A stretch of 64,000 nt of DNA, from positions 6,754,001 to 6,818,000 of the forward strand of contig NZ_CP050296.1 of assembly GCF_014189455.1 (NCBI RefSeq), in the 5' to 3' direction. Below are positions 20,145 to 29,756 of this stretch, one piece after another (within the stretch, counting starts at the first letter, position 1; the number at the start of each line of letters is the position of its first letter). The stretch is from Mesorhizobium huakuii. GTDB lineage: Bacteria; Pseudomonadota; Alphaproteobacteria; Rhizobiales; Rhizobiaceae. A model generated the notes under the pieces. The model did no database searches and was not told the DNA's origin. It saw nothing but the letters and a program-made list of their open reading frames with translations. Made by a program: the position numbers and the translations under genes.

Positions 20145-20492
20145 CGCTGCACCCAACGCTCTTTCCGGCAGGCACCCTCGCCCGCCTTTTCCGCCCCTAT
20201 ATGGGGTGGCGGCTCCATACACGAAGCCGATTTCCTATTCTAGACCGGAATTTCAGCGCTGGCGAATGCACAAGCGGTGCTGAGTGCGTTGAGATTCAGG
20301 TCAGGCCGAGCCGAAAATGGCTGATACCGAGAACCGGAGCGGAGCGGACATTCGGGTCCGTGAGCATCGGCCTATGCCGGCCGTAGCCTTAACTGCTACG
20401 TCACTCTCATGAATGCATGCTTCGGCCGGCGAAGGCCGGAACCGCAGGTATCAGCCATTTGCAGGCCGGCATCACCTGAATATCAATGCACC
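20145..20492. other. Intergenic region with inverted repeat
   Basis: About 350 bases between the DAHP synthase start and the end of mfd. It contains an exact 14-base inverted repeat, AAATGGCTGATACC at 20315-20328 and its complement at 20447-20460, about 120 bases apart, with imperfect extension at both sides, plus a smaller GGCCGGCGAAGGCC hairpin near 20424. Probably a dispersed palindromic element; no coding sequence is supported. Confidence 0.55.
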
Positions 20493-23400
20493 TCAGGCCG
20501 CCTTTTCGACCACCCGCGCGAGTTGCGTCATCACCACCGCCGAGCCCGCCAGGCGCTTGTCCGGCGTCGGCCAATCGCGCACGAAGACGACGCTGTGGTC
20601 CGGTCGAATCTTGGCCAGCGAACCCTGCTCGCCGATGAACTTGACCAGGCCGACCGGATTGGAGAATTCCCGCTTGCGGAAATGGATGACGACACCCTTC
20701 GGCCCGGCGTCGAGCTTCTCGACATTGGCCTTGCGGCAGAGCGCCTTGATGAAGACGATCTTCAGGAGATGCTTCACCTCGTCCGGCAGCGGCCCGAAAC
20801 GGTCGATCAGTTCGGCGCCGAAAGCGTCGATCTCCTCGGTGTTTTCGAGGTCGCCGAGACGGCGGTAAAGCGCCAGCCGGAGCTGCAGGTCCGGCACATA
20901 GCTTTCCGGGATCATCACCGCCGTGCCGACGGCGATCTGCGGCGACCAGCCGCCATCCTGGACCTCGCCGGAATCCTTCACCTCGGCGACAGCCTCCTCC
21001 AGCATCTGCTGGTAGAGTTCGAAACCGACCTCCTTGATATGGCCGGACTGCTCTTCACCCAAGAGATTGCCGGCGCCCCTGATATCGAGATCGTGGCTGG
21101 CCAGTTGGAAGCCGGCGCCCAGCGTGTCGAGCGATTGCAGCACTTTCAGCCGGCGCTCGGCGGTGTCGGTCAGCTTGCGGTTGGCCGGTAGCGTGAACAG
21201 CGCATAGGCGCGCACCTTGGAGCGGCCGACGCGGCCGCGCAACTGGTAGAGCTGCGACAGGCCGAACATATCGGCGCGATGGATGATCAGCGTGTTGGCG
21301 GTTGGAATGTCGAGGCCTGATTCGACGATGGTGGTCGACAGAAGCACATCATACTGGCCGTCATAGAAGGCGTTCATGATGTCGTCGAGTTCGCCCGGCG
21401 GCATCTGACCATGAGCCGCCGCCACCTTCAATTCGGGAACAGATTCCTTCAGGAAATCATTGATTTCCGCGAGATCGCTGATGCGCGGCACCACATAGAA
21501 GGAATGCCCGCCGCGATAACGCTCGCGCAGCAGCGTCTCGCGAATGACCAGCGGATCGAAGGGTGAGATGAAAGTGCGCACCGCCATGCGGTCGACCGGC
21601 GGGGTGGCGATCAGCGACAGTTCGCGCACGCCCGTCAGCGCCAGTTGCAACGTACGCGGGATCGGCGTCGCCGACAGCGTCAGCACATGCACATCGGTCT
21701 TCAGATCCTTCAGCCGTTCCTTGTGCTTGACGCCAAAGTGCTGCTCCTCGTCGATGATCAGCAGGCCGAGATTCTTGAACGAGATCGAGGAGCCGAGCAG
21801 CGCATGGGTGCCTATGACGATGTCGACCTGGCCTTCGGCGATGCCCTTCTTGGTTTCCGCCAGTTCCTTGGCGCCGACCAGCCGGGAGGCCTGGGCGACG
21901 CGGATCGGCAGGCCGGAAAAGCGCTGCGAAAACGTCTTGAAGTGCTGGCGCGACAACAGCGTCGTCGGCACCACCACGGCGACCTGGAAGCCTTCCATGG
22001 CGGCGATGAAGGCGGCGCGCAGCGCCACCTCGGTCTTGCCGAAGCCGACGTCGCCGCAGATCAGCCTGTCCATCGGCTTGCCGGCGCCGAGGTCATCCCT
22101 GACCGAGTCGATCGCCGTCTGCTGGTCGTCGGTTTCCTCATAGGGGAAACGGGCTGAGAATTCGTCATAGAGGCCCTCGGCGGGCACCAGCGCCGGTGCG
22201 GCGCGCATCTGCCGCTCGGCGGCGATGCGGATCAGCTGCCCGGCCATGTCGAGCAGGCGCCGCTTCAGCTTCGCCTTGCGTGACTGCCAGGCACCGCCGC
22301 CAAGCTTGTCCAGCGTCGCCTCGGCTGTGTCAGAGCCATAACGAGACAGAAGCTCGATGTTTTCCACCGGCAGGAACAGCCGGTCGTCGCCGGCATAGTG
22401 GATTTCCAGGCAATCATGCGGCGCGCCGACCGCTTCGATGGTGCGCAGGCCGATGAAGCGGCCAATGCCATGGTCGGCATGGACGACGATATCGCCGGCC
22501 GACAGAGCCGAAGCCTCGGCTATGAAGTCGGAGGCGCGCTTCTTGCGCTTCGAGCGCCGGATCAGCCGGTCGCCCAGAATGTCCTGTTCGGCGACGACAA
22601 CCAGTTTTTCGGTTTCGAAGCCGGATTCGAGCGGCAGCACGGCAAGAGCCGCCTGCCCCGGTTCGAGCTGTTCGGCTTCCGCCAGTGTTTCGACCTGCTG
22701 GAGATTGCCGAGATGATGCTCGGTGAGGATCTGGCCCAGCCGATCAAGCGAGCCTTCGGTCCAGCCGGCGATGACGACACGGCGGCGCGCGGCGCGTTCG
22801 TCGGCGATATGCCTGACGACGACGTCGAAGACATTGACGTTCGGATCGGCACGCTCCTCGACGAAGCTGCGGCCATGGCGCGAGCCGGCATGGTAGACCT
22901 TTTTCGCACCGGCATCGGGCGCGTCGAAAGGCGTGAAGTCGATCGCTTCACGGGGCCCAAGCGAGGCGATCAGGTTTTGCGGCGAGAGATAGAGCAGATC
23001 CGGTGCCACCGGCTTGTAGGGCACGGCATCCTTCAACGCGGCGTCGGCCTGCTTTTTGCGCGCCTCGTAGTGGTCGAGGATCAGCGTGTGGCGCTCGGCC
23101 AGCGCTTCATGCGCCAGATGGTCGAAAATGACTGGCGTGTCCGGCAGATAGTCGAACACTGTTTCCAGCCTCTCGTAGAAGAACGGCAGCCAGTGTTCCA
23201 TGCCGGCGAAGCGCCGGCCTTCGCTGACCGCCGCGTAGAGTCCGTCGTCGCGCTGGGGCGCGCCAAAGGCTTCGATATAGGAGCGGCGGAAGCGGCTGAT
23301 GGTTTCGGGCGTCAGCGCCACTTCGCTCATCGCCTGCAGCGCCATCGACTTGCGTTGGCCGGTGGTGCGCTGGGTGGCGGCGTCGAAGACGCGGATTGAT

Positions 23401-23990
23401 TCCAGCGTGTCGCCGAAGAAATCGAGCCTGAGCGCCTCGGTCCACCCGGGTGCGAACAGGTCGAGAATGCCGCCGCGCACCGCGAATTCGCCGATGCCGC
23501 GCACCGTCGGCACGCGCTCGAAGCCGGACGTTTCCAGCCGCGACACCAGCGCGTTCATGTCGATCTGGTTGCCGGGCCTGGCATGAAAGGTCTGCGCCTC
23601 GACTAGGTCGGCCGGCGGAATGCGCTGCAGTAGCGCATTGGCGGTGGTGAGGATGACGGCGCGGTGCGGCTTCTTCGCCAGCGCGATCATGGCGGTCAGC
23701 GCATCGAGACGCTTGGCGGCGGCGTCCGAGCCGGGCGAGACGCGATCGTAGGGCAGACAATCCCAGGCCGGCAGTTCCAGCACCGGCAGGCCGGGCGCAG
23801 CGAAGGCCAGCGCCTCGATGATCGCCGGCAGGCGCTGCCCGTCGCGCGCCACGAACAGCACCGGCTTGTCAGGCGCGATCTCAAGTGCGGCCTGCACCAG
23901 CGCAAAGGCTTCATAGCCATCGGCGACACCGTCGACGATGAACTGGCCGGCGCGGCCTTTCGGCAGGCCAATGGTGGGAATGAGGCTCAT
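20493..23990 (-). CDS. mfd: Transcription-repair coupling factor Mfd
   Basis: 1165 residues from ATG 23990 (MSLIPTIGLPKGRAGQF). N-terminal UvrB-like module, a central RNA-polymerase-interaction domain (SAGDIVVHADHGIGRFIGL, FLPVENIELLSRYG), then the SF2 translocase: Walker A GDVGFGKTEVALRAAF, DEEQ box IIDEEQHFGVKH, TATPIPRTLQLALTG and LLSTTIVESGLDIPTANT, QLRGRVGRS. A C-terminal TRCF domain follows. It removes stalled polymerase and recruits UvrA to the lesion. Normal length, no frameshift. An upstream extension in the frame is spurious. Followed on the same strand by nothing close; sdhE lies upstream. Confidence 0.97.
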   Translation of the reverse strand: MSLIPTIGLPKGRAGQFIVDGVADGYEAFALVQAALEIAPDKPVLFVARDGQRLPAIIEALAFAAPGLPVLELPAWDCLPYDRVSPGSDAAAKRLDALTAMIALAKKPHRAVILTTANALLQRIPPADLVEAQTFHARPGNQIDMNALVSRLETSGFERVPTVRGIGEFAVRGGILDLFAPGWTEALRLDFFGDTLESIRVFDAATQRTTGQRKSMALQAMSEVALTPETISRFRRSYIEAFGAPQRDDGLYAAVSEGRRFAGMEHWLPFFYERLETVFDYLPDTPVIFDHLAHEALAERHTLILDHYEARKKQADAALKDAVPYKPVAPDLLYLSPQNLIASLGPREAIDFTPFDAPDAGAKKVYHAGSRHGRSFVEERADPNVNVFDVVVRHIADERAARRRVVIAGWTEGSLDRLGQILTEHHLGNLQQVETLAEAEQLEPGQAALAVLPLESGFETEKLVVVAEQDILGDRLIRRSKRKKRASDFIAEASALSAGDIVVHADHGIGRFIGLRTIEAVGAPHDCLEIHYAGDDRLFLPVENIELLSRYGSDTAEATLDKLGGGAWQSRKAKLKRRLLDMAGQLIRIAAERQMRAAPALVPAEGLYDEFSARFPYEETDDQQTAIDSVRDDLGAGKPMDRLICGDVGFGKTEVALRAAFIAAMEGFQVAVVVPTTLLSRQHFKTFSQRFSGLPIRVAQASRLVGAKELAETKKGIAEGQVDIVIGTHALLGSSISFKNLGLLIIDEEQHFGVKHKERLKDLKTDVHVLTLSATPIPRTLQLALTGVRELSLIATPPVDRMAVRTFISPFDPLVIRETLLRERYRGGHSFYVVPRISDLAEINDFLKESVPELKVAAAHGQMPPGELDDIMNAFYDGQYDVLLSTTIVESGLDIPTANTLIIHRADMFGLSQLYQLRGRVGRSKVRAYALFTLPANRKLTDTAERRLKVLQSLDTLGAGFQLASHDLDIRGAGNLLGEEQSGHIKEVGFELYQQMLEEAVAEVKDSGEVQDGGWSPQIAVGTAVMIPESYVPDLQLRLALYRRLGDLENTEEIDAFGAELIDRFGPLPDEVKHLLKIVFIKALCRKANVEKLDAGPKGVVIHFRKREFSNPVGLVKFIGEQGSLAKIRPDHSVVFVRDWPTPDKRLAGSAVVMTQLARVVEKAA

Positions 23991-24011
23991 GAAATCACGG
24001 TCTTGTTTGTC

Positions 24012-24055
24012 GCAATTCCTGTGGGAAAACCGCTTCGCGCTTTTCCTGGAATTGC
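24012..24055. repeat. Dispersed palindromic repeat, copy A
   Basis: A 44-base element running from GCAATTCC to GGAATTGC, between mfd and sdhE. Read on the minus strand it begins GCAATTCCAGGAAAAGCGCG and aligns with the copies at 40391 and 57061. Not coding. Confidence 0.8.
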
Positions 24056-24061
24056 TTTTGT

Positions 24062-24349
24062 TCAGAATGTCATGGTCCGGCGGGACGCCAGGATCTTTTG
24101 CAGGACGGCACAATCGATATCCGCCGGCACAGGGCGTTCGCCCGTGATCAGCGGCAGGAAGTCGGTGTCGGGAATGTCGAGGAGCCTCTCATATTGGTCG
24201 ATTTCCTCTCCGGTCAAGGCACCGATCTCGGCATCGGCGAAGGTGCCGAGGATGAGATCCATCTCGCGCATGCCGCGGTGCCAGGAGCGGAACAACAGCT
24301 TGCGGCGGTGGGCGTCCAGCCCCTCGCTTGATCGTTTCGTTCCGGTCAT
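24062..24349 (-). CDS. sdhE: FAD assembly factor SdhE
   Basis: 95 residues of the SdhE/SDHAF2 family, which assists covalent attachment of FAD to succinate dehydrogenase. The hallmark RGxxE is present as HRGMREMDLILG, followed by a helical bundle ending LASRRTMTF. It sits divergently from recG (about 90 bases apart) and 71 bases upstream of mfd on the same strand, with a dispersed repeat in the gap. Normal length. Confidence 0.9.
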   Translation of the reverse strand: MTGTKRSSEGLDAHRRKLLFRSWHRGMREMDLILGTFADAEIGALTGEEIDQYERLLDIPDTDFLPLITGERPVPADIDCAVLQKILASRRTMTF

Positions 24350-24441
24350 CGTGCCGCATCCTCACTTGCTGCGGCGCATATAGCGTGGATAGAAGGGGCT
24401 GTCAGCCTTGCGCTGTAGCCGTCGCGACATAAGCTGACATC

Positions 24442-26550
24442 ATGCGTCCTTCCATCCTCGATCCCTTGTTTGTTCCGATCACTTCGCTTGCCGGCGTCGG
24501 GCCGAAGGTCGGCGCGCTGATCGAGAAGGTTGTCACGGCTGATCTTGGTGATCGCGCGGCCCGCGCGGGCGACCTTCTGTTCGTGCTGCCGCATACCGTC
24601 ATAGACCGCCGCAACCGGCCAGGCATTGCGGGTTCCGCGGAAGGCCAGATCGTCACGCTCGACGTGCGCATCGACCGTCACCAGCCGCCGCCGCGCGGCA
24701 ACAAGTCGGTGCCCTACAGGGTCTATGCCCATGATGACACCGGCGAAATCGGTCTGACCTTTTTTCATGCCCACGCCGCCTATCTCGAAAAGGCAATGCC
24801 CGTTGGCGAGCATGTCGTGGTCTCGGGCCGCATGGAATGGTTCAACGGCCGCCCGACCATGGTCCACCCCGATCATATCGCGCTGGCCAGCGAGGCGGAA
24901 AACCTGCCGCTGGTCGAGCCGGTCTATCCGCTCACCGCCGGGCTGTCGGGCAAGGTGCTGCGCCGGGCGATCGGCCAGGCGCTCGCCCGCGTGCCCGAAT
25001 TCCCCGAATGGCAGGACGGCGCCTTCATGCGCCGGCACACTTTTCCCGCCTTTGCCGACGCGCTGACCCGCATCCACAATCCGGCCGACCCGATCGATGT
25101 TTCGATCGATGGTGCTGCCTGGCGGCGCCTTGCCTATGACGAATTGCTGGCGGGCCAGGTCTCGCTGGCGCTGGTGCGGGCAAAGATCCGCCGCCTGTCC
25201 GGCCGTCCCCTGGTCGGCGACGGCCGCATCGTCGAGAAACTGCGCGCCGCCCTTCCCTATTCGCTGACCGCAAGCCAGGAATTCGCGCTCGCCGAAATCA
25301 ATGCCGACCTCGCCGACCCCGAGCGCATGCTGCGGCTGCTGCAGGGCGACGTCGGCTCGGGCAAGACCGTGGTCGCACTGCTTGCTATGGCGCGCGCGGT
25401 CGAGGCCGGCGGCCAGGCGGCGCTGATGGCGCCAACCGAGATCCTGGCCCGCCAGCATCTGGCGACGATCACGCCGCTGGCCGCCAAGGTCGGGCTGCGC
25501 ATCGCCATCCTGACCGGCCGCGAAAAGGGCCGCGAACGCACCGAAACGCTGGCCGGCCTGGCCAGCGGCGAGATCGACATCGTCGTCGGCACCCACGCCC
25601 TGTTCCAGGAGACGGTCACCTTCCACGATCTGGTGCTGGCCGTCATCGACGAGCAGCATCGTTTCGGCGTCCACCAGCGGCTTGCCATCACCGCCAAGGG
25701 CGATGCGCCCGACATGCTGGTGATGACCGCGACCCCGATCCCGCGCACGCTGGTGCTGACTGCTTTCGGTGATATGGATGTCTCCAAACTGACGGAAAAA
25801 CCGGCCGGCCGCCAACCGATCCGCACCGTCACGCTGCCTCTGGAACGGCTCGACGAACTGGTTGGCCGCATGGAGGACGCCGTCGCCGGCGGCCAGAAGA
25901 TCTACTGGATCTGTCCGCTGGTGGAAGAATCCGAAGAGATCAAGCTGATGTCGGCCGAGGACCGCTTTGCTTCGCTGAAGCCGCTGTTCGGCGACCGCAT
26001 CGGCCTCGTCCATGGCCGCATGAAGGGCGCCGAGAAGGACGAGGAGATGCGCGCCTTCAAGGAAGGCGAGACCCGCATCCTGATCGCCACCACGGTCATC
26101 GAGGTCGGCGTCGATGTGCCCGACGCCACCGTCATGGTCATCGAGCATGCCGAGCGCTTTGGCCTTGCGCAGCTGCACCAATTGCGCGGCCGGGTCGGGC
26201 GCGGCGACAAGCCCTCCTCCTGCGTGCTGCTCTACAAGGACCCGCTTGGCGAGACCGCAAAACGCCGGCTTTCTGTAATGCGCGAGACCGAGGACGGTTT
26301 CCTGATCGCCGAGGAAGACCTCAAACTGCGCGGCGAAGGTGAGTTGCTGGGCACCCGCCAGTCGGGCACACCGGGTTTCCAGGTGGCGCGCATCGAGGCG
26401 CATGCCGATCTCCTGGAGGCCGCCCGCGACGATGCCAGGCTGATCCTGTCACGCGACCCGGAGCTGCAATCCGACCGCGGCGAGGCGCTGCGCCTGCTGC
26501 TCTATTTGTTCGGCCGCGACGAGGCCGTGCGGCTCTTGCGCGCCGGATGA
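24442..26550 (+). CDS. recG: ATP-dependent DNA helicase RecG
   Basis: 702 residues. N-terminal wedge/OB domain (VTLDVRIDRHQPPPRG, FFHAHAAYLEKAMPVGEHV) then the SF2 motor: LLQGDVGSGKTVVALLA, APTEILARQHL, VVGTHALFQE, VIDEQHRFGVHQR, MTATPIPRTL and IATTVIEVGVDVPDATVM, QLRGRVGRG. It unwinds branched DNA and regresses stalled replication forks. Length is normal. The 3' end overlaps the end of the DUF502 gene by about 49 bases, which is unusual; an unseen indel in the DUF502 tail could explain it. Confidence 0.96.
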   Translation: MRPSILDPLFVPITSLAGVGPKVGALIEKVVTADLGDRAARAGDLLFVLPHTVIDRRNRPGIAGSAEGQIVTLDVRIDRHQPPPRGNKSVPYRVYAHDDTGEIGLTFFHAHAAYLEKAMPVGEHVVVSGRMEWFNGRPTMVHPDHIALASEAENLPLVEPVYPLTAGLSGKVLRRAIGQALARVPEFPEWQDGAFMRRHTFPAFADALTRIHNPADPIDVSIDGAAWRRLAYDELLAGQVSLALVRAKIRRLSGRPLVGDGRIVEKLRAALPYSLTASQEFALAEINADLADPERMLRLLQGDVGSGKTVVALLAMARAVEAGGQAALMAPTEILARQHLATITPLAAKVGLRIAILTGREKGRERTETLAGLASGEIDIVVGTHALFQETVTFHDLVLAVIDEQHRFGVHQRLAITAKGDAPDMLVMTATPIPRTLVLTAFGDMDVSKLTEKPAGRQPIRTVTLPLERLDELVGRMEDAVAGGQKIYWICPLVEESEEIKLMSAEDRFASLKPLFGDRIGLVHGRMKGAEKDEEMRAFKEGETRILIATTVIEVGVDVPDATVMVIEHAERFGLAQLHQLRGRVGRGDKPSSCVLLYKDPLGETAKRRLSVMRETEDGFLIAEEDLKLRGEGELLGTRQSGTPGFQVARIEAHADLLEAARDDARLILSRDPELQSDRGEALRLLLYLFGRDEAVRLLRAG

Positions 26551-27254
26551 GGCCCTAGCGGCGGGTTGGCCACCGTGCCGTTGATCGGCTCGCCATTCAG
26601 CGTCACCACCTTGCTCTTAACTTCGGGCGCCACCAGCCCGGCCGAAACGATCAGCTTGGCGCCGTCCTCGATCGTCATGTCGAGCAGCACGATGTCCGAC
26701 TTCAGCACATACATCAGGAACCCGGTCGTCGGGTTCGGCGTGCAGGGCATGAACACCGCAATCAGCGGATCGCCTTCCTGGTCGAGCTTCTCATTGATCT
26801 CGGTTTCCTTCTCGCTGGCAACGAAAACCAGCGACCACACGCCCTTGCGCGGATATTCAACCAGCCCGACCTGGCGGAACATGTCGCCCTTGTTCGACAG
26901 CACGGTCTCGAAAATCTGCTTCAGCGAGCCATAGATGCCGCGCACCAGCGGCATGCGACCAAGCAGGCGTTCGCCGAACCCGACAATGGCGCGGCCGACA
27001 ATGTTGGCGGTGAGGAAACCGATCAGCGTGATCAGGATCAGCGCGACGATCAGCCCGAAACCCGGAACCGGAAACGGCAGATAGGTGTCGGGGCTGTAAC
27101 GCGCCGGAATATAGGGTTTTACCCAGGAATCGACCCAGCCGATGAACGACCAGGCGATATAGGCGGTGATCGCCAGCGGCGCGCAGACGACGAAGCCCGT
27201 GAGGAAATAGTTCCTCAGCCGGGTCATGCCGGAGGTCTTGGGAGCATCGGACAT
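26502..27254 (-). CDS. DUF502 family membrane protein
   Basis: 250 residues. Two membrane helices (YFLTGFVVCAPLAITAYIAWSFIG and FGLIVALILITLIGFLTANIVG), then the conserved LLGRMPLVRGIYGSLKQIFET and FVASEKETEINEKLDQEGDPLIAVFMPCTPNPTTGF of the DUF502 family. Function unknown. The basic tail after GTVANPP (PHPARKSRTASSRPNK) overlaps recG on the other strand and looks less conserved; the true stop may be earlier if there is an indel. Lies between recG and glmS, a common order in related genomes as far as I recall. Confidence 0.85.
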   Translation of the reverse strand: MSDAPKTSGMTRLRNYFLTGFVVCAPLAITAYIAWSFIGWVDSWVKPYIPARYSPDTYLPFPVPGFGLIVALILITLIGFLTANIVGRAIVGFGERLLGRMPLVRGIYGSLKQIFETVLSNKGDMFRQVGLVEYPRKGVWSLVFVASEKETEINEKLDQEGDPLIAVFMPCTPNPTTGFLMYVLKSDIVLLDMTIEDGAKLIVSAGLVAPEVKSKVVTLNGEPINGTVANPPLGPHPARKSRTASSRPNK

Positions 27255-27346
27255 GGTTCACCGGGGCGCGGGTTGCAGCGCAACATTAGTGAACCGGAAG
27301 GCCGTTTGGAACTGCGAAGTTTTTAAAGGCCGCTGTTTAGACGCTC

Positions 27347-29169
27347 CTACTCCACTGTCACCGATTTCGCCAGATTGCGCGGCTGGTCGACGTCGGTGCC
27401 CATGAACACGGCGGCGAAATAGGCGAGCATCTGGATCGGCAGCGCATAGATGATCGGCGAGATGATTTCCGGCACGTCCGGCAAGATAATCGTCTCCATC
27501 GTCTTGACGCTTGAGTGCGCTGCGCCCTTGCTGTCGGTGATCAGGATGATCTTGCCGCCGCGCGCCGCCACTTCCTGCATGTTCGACACGGTCTTCTCGA
27601 AAATGCGGTCATGCGGCGCAATCACGATGACCGGCATGTTCTCGTCGATCAGCGCGATCGGCCCGTGCTTCAGCTCACCCGCCGCATAGCCTTCGGCGTG
27701 GATATAGGAGATTTCCTTGAGTTTCAGCGCGCCTTCCATGGCCAGCGGGAAATTGGTGTCACGGCCGAGATAGAGCACGTCCTTGTAGCGCGACAGTTCG
27801 CGCGCGATGCGCTCGATCTGCTCTTCGAGCTTGAGCACCTGGTTGGCATAGCGCGGCGCTTCCGAGAGCGCGCGCACCAGGGTCTTCTCCTCATCTTTCG
27901 AGATCGTGCCGCGTGCCACACCGGCGCGCACGGCAAGCGACGCCAGCACCGAGAGCTGGCAGGTGAAAGCCTTGGTCGAGGCGACGCCGATCTCGGGACC
28001 GGCAAGCGTCGGCAGCACGACGTCGGATTCGCGCGCCATGGTCGATTCCCGCACATTGACGACGGCGCCGATCTTCATGCCGGCCTTGCGGCAGTAGCGC
28101 AACGAAGCCAGCGTGTCGGCGGTCTCGCCCGATTGCGAGATGAAGAAGGCGGCATCGTTGGCTGACAGCGGCATCTCGCGGTAGCGGAATTCCGAGGCGA
28201 CATCGATGTCGACCGGCAGCCGCGCATAGCGCTCGAACCAGTATTTGCCGATCAGGCCGGCGAGATAGGCGGTGCCGCAGGCCGAGATCGCCAGTCGGCC
28301 AATTTTGGCGAAATCGAATGGCAGGTCGAGCGGCTTCGAGACACCGGAGACGAAATCGACGTAATGCGCCAGCGTATGCGAGATCACTTCCGGCTGCTCA
28401 TGGATTTCCTTTTCCATGAAATGCCGGCGGTTGCCCTTGTCGACCATAAAACTGGTCGACAGCGACTGCTGGCGCTTGCGCTCGACCTTTTGCCGTCGAT
28501 GTCGAAGATGGCGACGCTGTCGCGGCGCACCACCGCCCAGTCGCCATCTTCGAGATAGGTGATCGAATTGGTGAACGGCGCCAGCGCAATGGCGTCCGAA
28601 CCCAAGAACATCTCGCCATCGCCATGGCCGACGGCCAGCGGCGGGCCGTTGCGGGCGCCGACGATCAGGTCTTCGTCGCCCTTGAACATGATGGCCAGCG
28701 CAAAGGCGCCTTCGAGCCGCTTCAGCGCCTGGTGCGCGGCCTCGACCGGCTTCAGCCCCTTGGCCAGTTCGTGCGCCACCAGATGCGCGACGACCTCGGT
28801 GTCGGTCTGCGACGAGAAGGAATAGCCGTCGCGGATCAGCTCGTCGCGCAACTCGGCGAAATTCTCGATGATGCCATTGTGGACGATGGCGACACCGTCG
28901 GAAAAATGCGGATGCGCATTGGTCTCGTTGGGCACGCCATGGGTGGCCCAGCGCGTGTGGCCGATGCCGATCGTTCCCTCGAGCGGCTCCTCCTTGAGCC
29001 GGCGCTCAAGGTTGATCAGCTTGCCTTCGGCGCGGCGGCGGCCAAGCTGTCCCTTTTCGATGGTGGCGACGCCGGCCGAGTCATAGCCGCGATATTCGAG
29101 CCGCTTCAGCGCGTCGACGATGAGCGGTGCAACCTGCGAGTGACCGACGATTCCAACGATACCGCACAT
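27347..29169 (-). CDS. glmS: Glucosamine-6-phosphate synthase (frameshifted)
   Basis: Makes glucosamine 6-phosphate from fructose 6-phosphate and glutamine. N-terminal glutaminase with catalytic Cys2 (MCGIVGIVGHSQ), GIGHTRWATHG and HNGIIENF; C-terminal pair of SIS domains (SACGTAYLAGLIGKYWFE, FISQSGETADTLASLRY, GPEIGVASTKAFTCQL) ending QPRNLAKSVTVE. The two halves are in different frames: one more T is needed in the run at 28488-28491 (plus strand), which restores DGKKVERKRQQSLSTSFMVDKG and 607 residues, the normal length. An essential gene, so a sequencing error is the likely cause. Confidence 0.96.
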
Positions 29170-29378
29170 GCAGACAGTCCCCGATTCCCCATGGAAAACC
29201 AGCGCTATTTAGGGATGGCCGGCCTGCCGTGAAAGTCACATTGCATTTCGTCCGCTGTAACGGACGCTTGCAGAGGCATGCACCATGCCAGACCGCTCTT
29301 GCAATCCGGTTACTGCAATTGTTCGGTTTTCAGCGATCCGGTTTTTCGTTCCGACAATATTTTGGCTAAGCTTCAGCC

Positions 29379-29753
29379 ATGAATGAGACCCAGCCCACCA
29401 TTACACTCTGGCGTCCTGTCGGACCTCAGGAATTGAAACTGATCGAGGCGTCGGACATGCGGGCATTTCCGCCACGCCCGCCCGAACAGCCGATCTTCTA
29501 TCCGGTTCTGTCGGAAGCCTATGCCGTGCAAATCGCGCGCGACTGGAATGTGCCGGCCAGCGGTGCGGGTTTCGTGACCCGCTTTGCCGTGCTGAAAAGC
29601 TTTCTCGACCGCTACAGGGTCGAGCATGCCGGCAGCAAGGCCCATCTGGAATACTGGATCCCCGCCGAGGACCTCGACGATTTCAACAACGCCATCGTCG
29701 GCAGGATCGAGGTGACCGCTACTTTCGGTCGGGATACCGCAGCGGCCGACTGA
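29379..29753 (+). CDS. Conserved hypothetical protein
   Basis: 124 residues ([26 protein letters not shown]...). The pattern [23 protein letters not shown] and [19 protein letters not shown] resembles small proteins that databases label ADP-ribosylation/crystallin J1, a doubtful name; no catalytic motif can be recognised. It lies divergently from glmS and converges with glmU; once the glmU frameshift is corrected the two ends no longer overlap (29753 versus 29757). Confidence 0.7.
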   Translation: MNETQPTITLWRPVGPQELKLIEASDMRAFPPRPPEQPIFYPVLSEAYAVQIARDWNVPASGAGFVTRFAVLKSFLDRYRVEHAGSKAHLEYWIPAEDLDDFNNAIVGRIEVTATFGRDTAAAD

Positions 29754-29756
29754 CCG

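Noticed and set aside
18792..20243. Plus-strand open frame of 483 codons opposite the DAHP synthase
   Set aside because: Exact mirror of a well-recognised enzyme; composition is shadow-like.
24346..26403. Long open frame opposite recG (685 codons)
   Set aside because: Lies wholly antisense to a clear helicase gene; GC-rich DNA gives long shadow frames. No domain recognisable.
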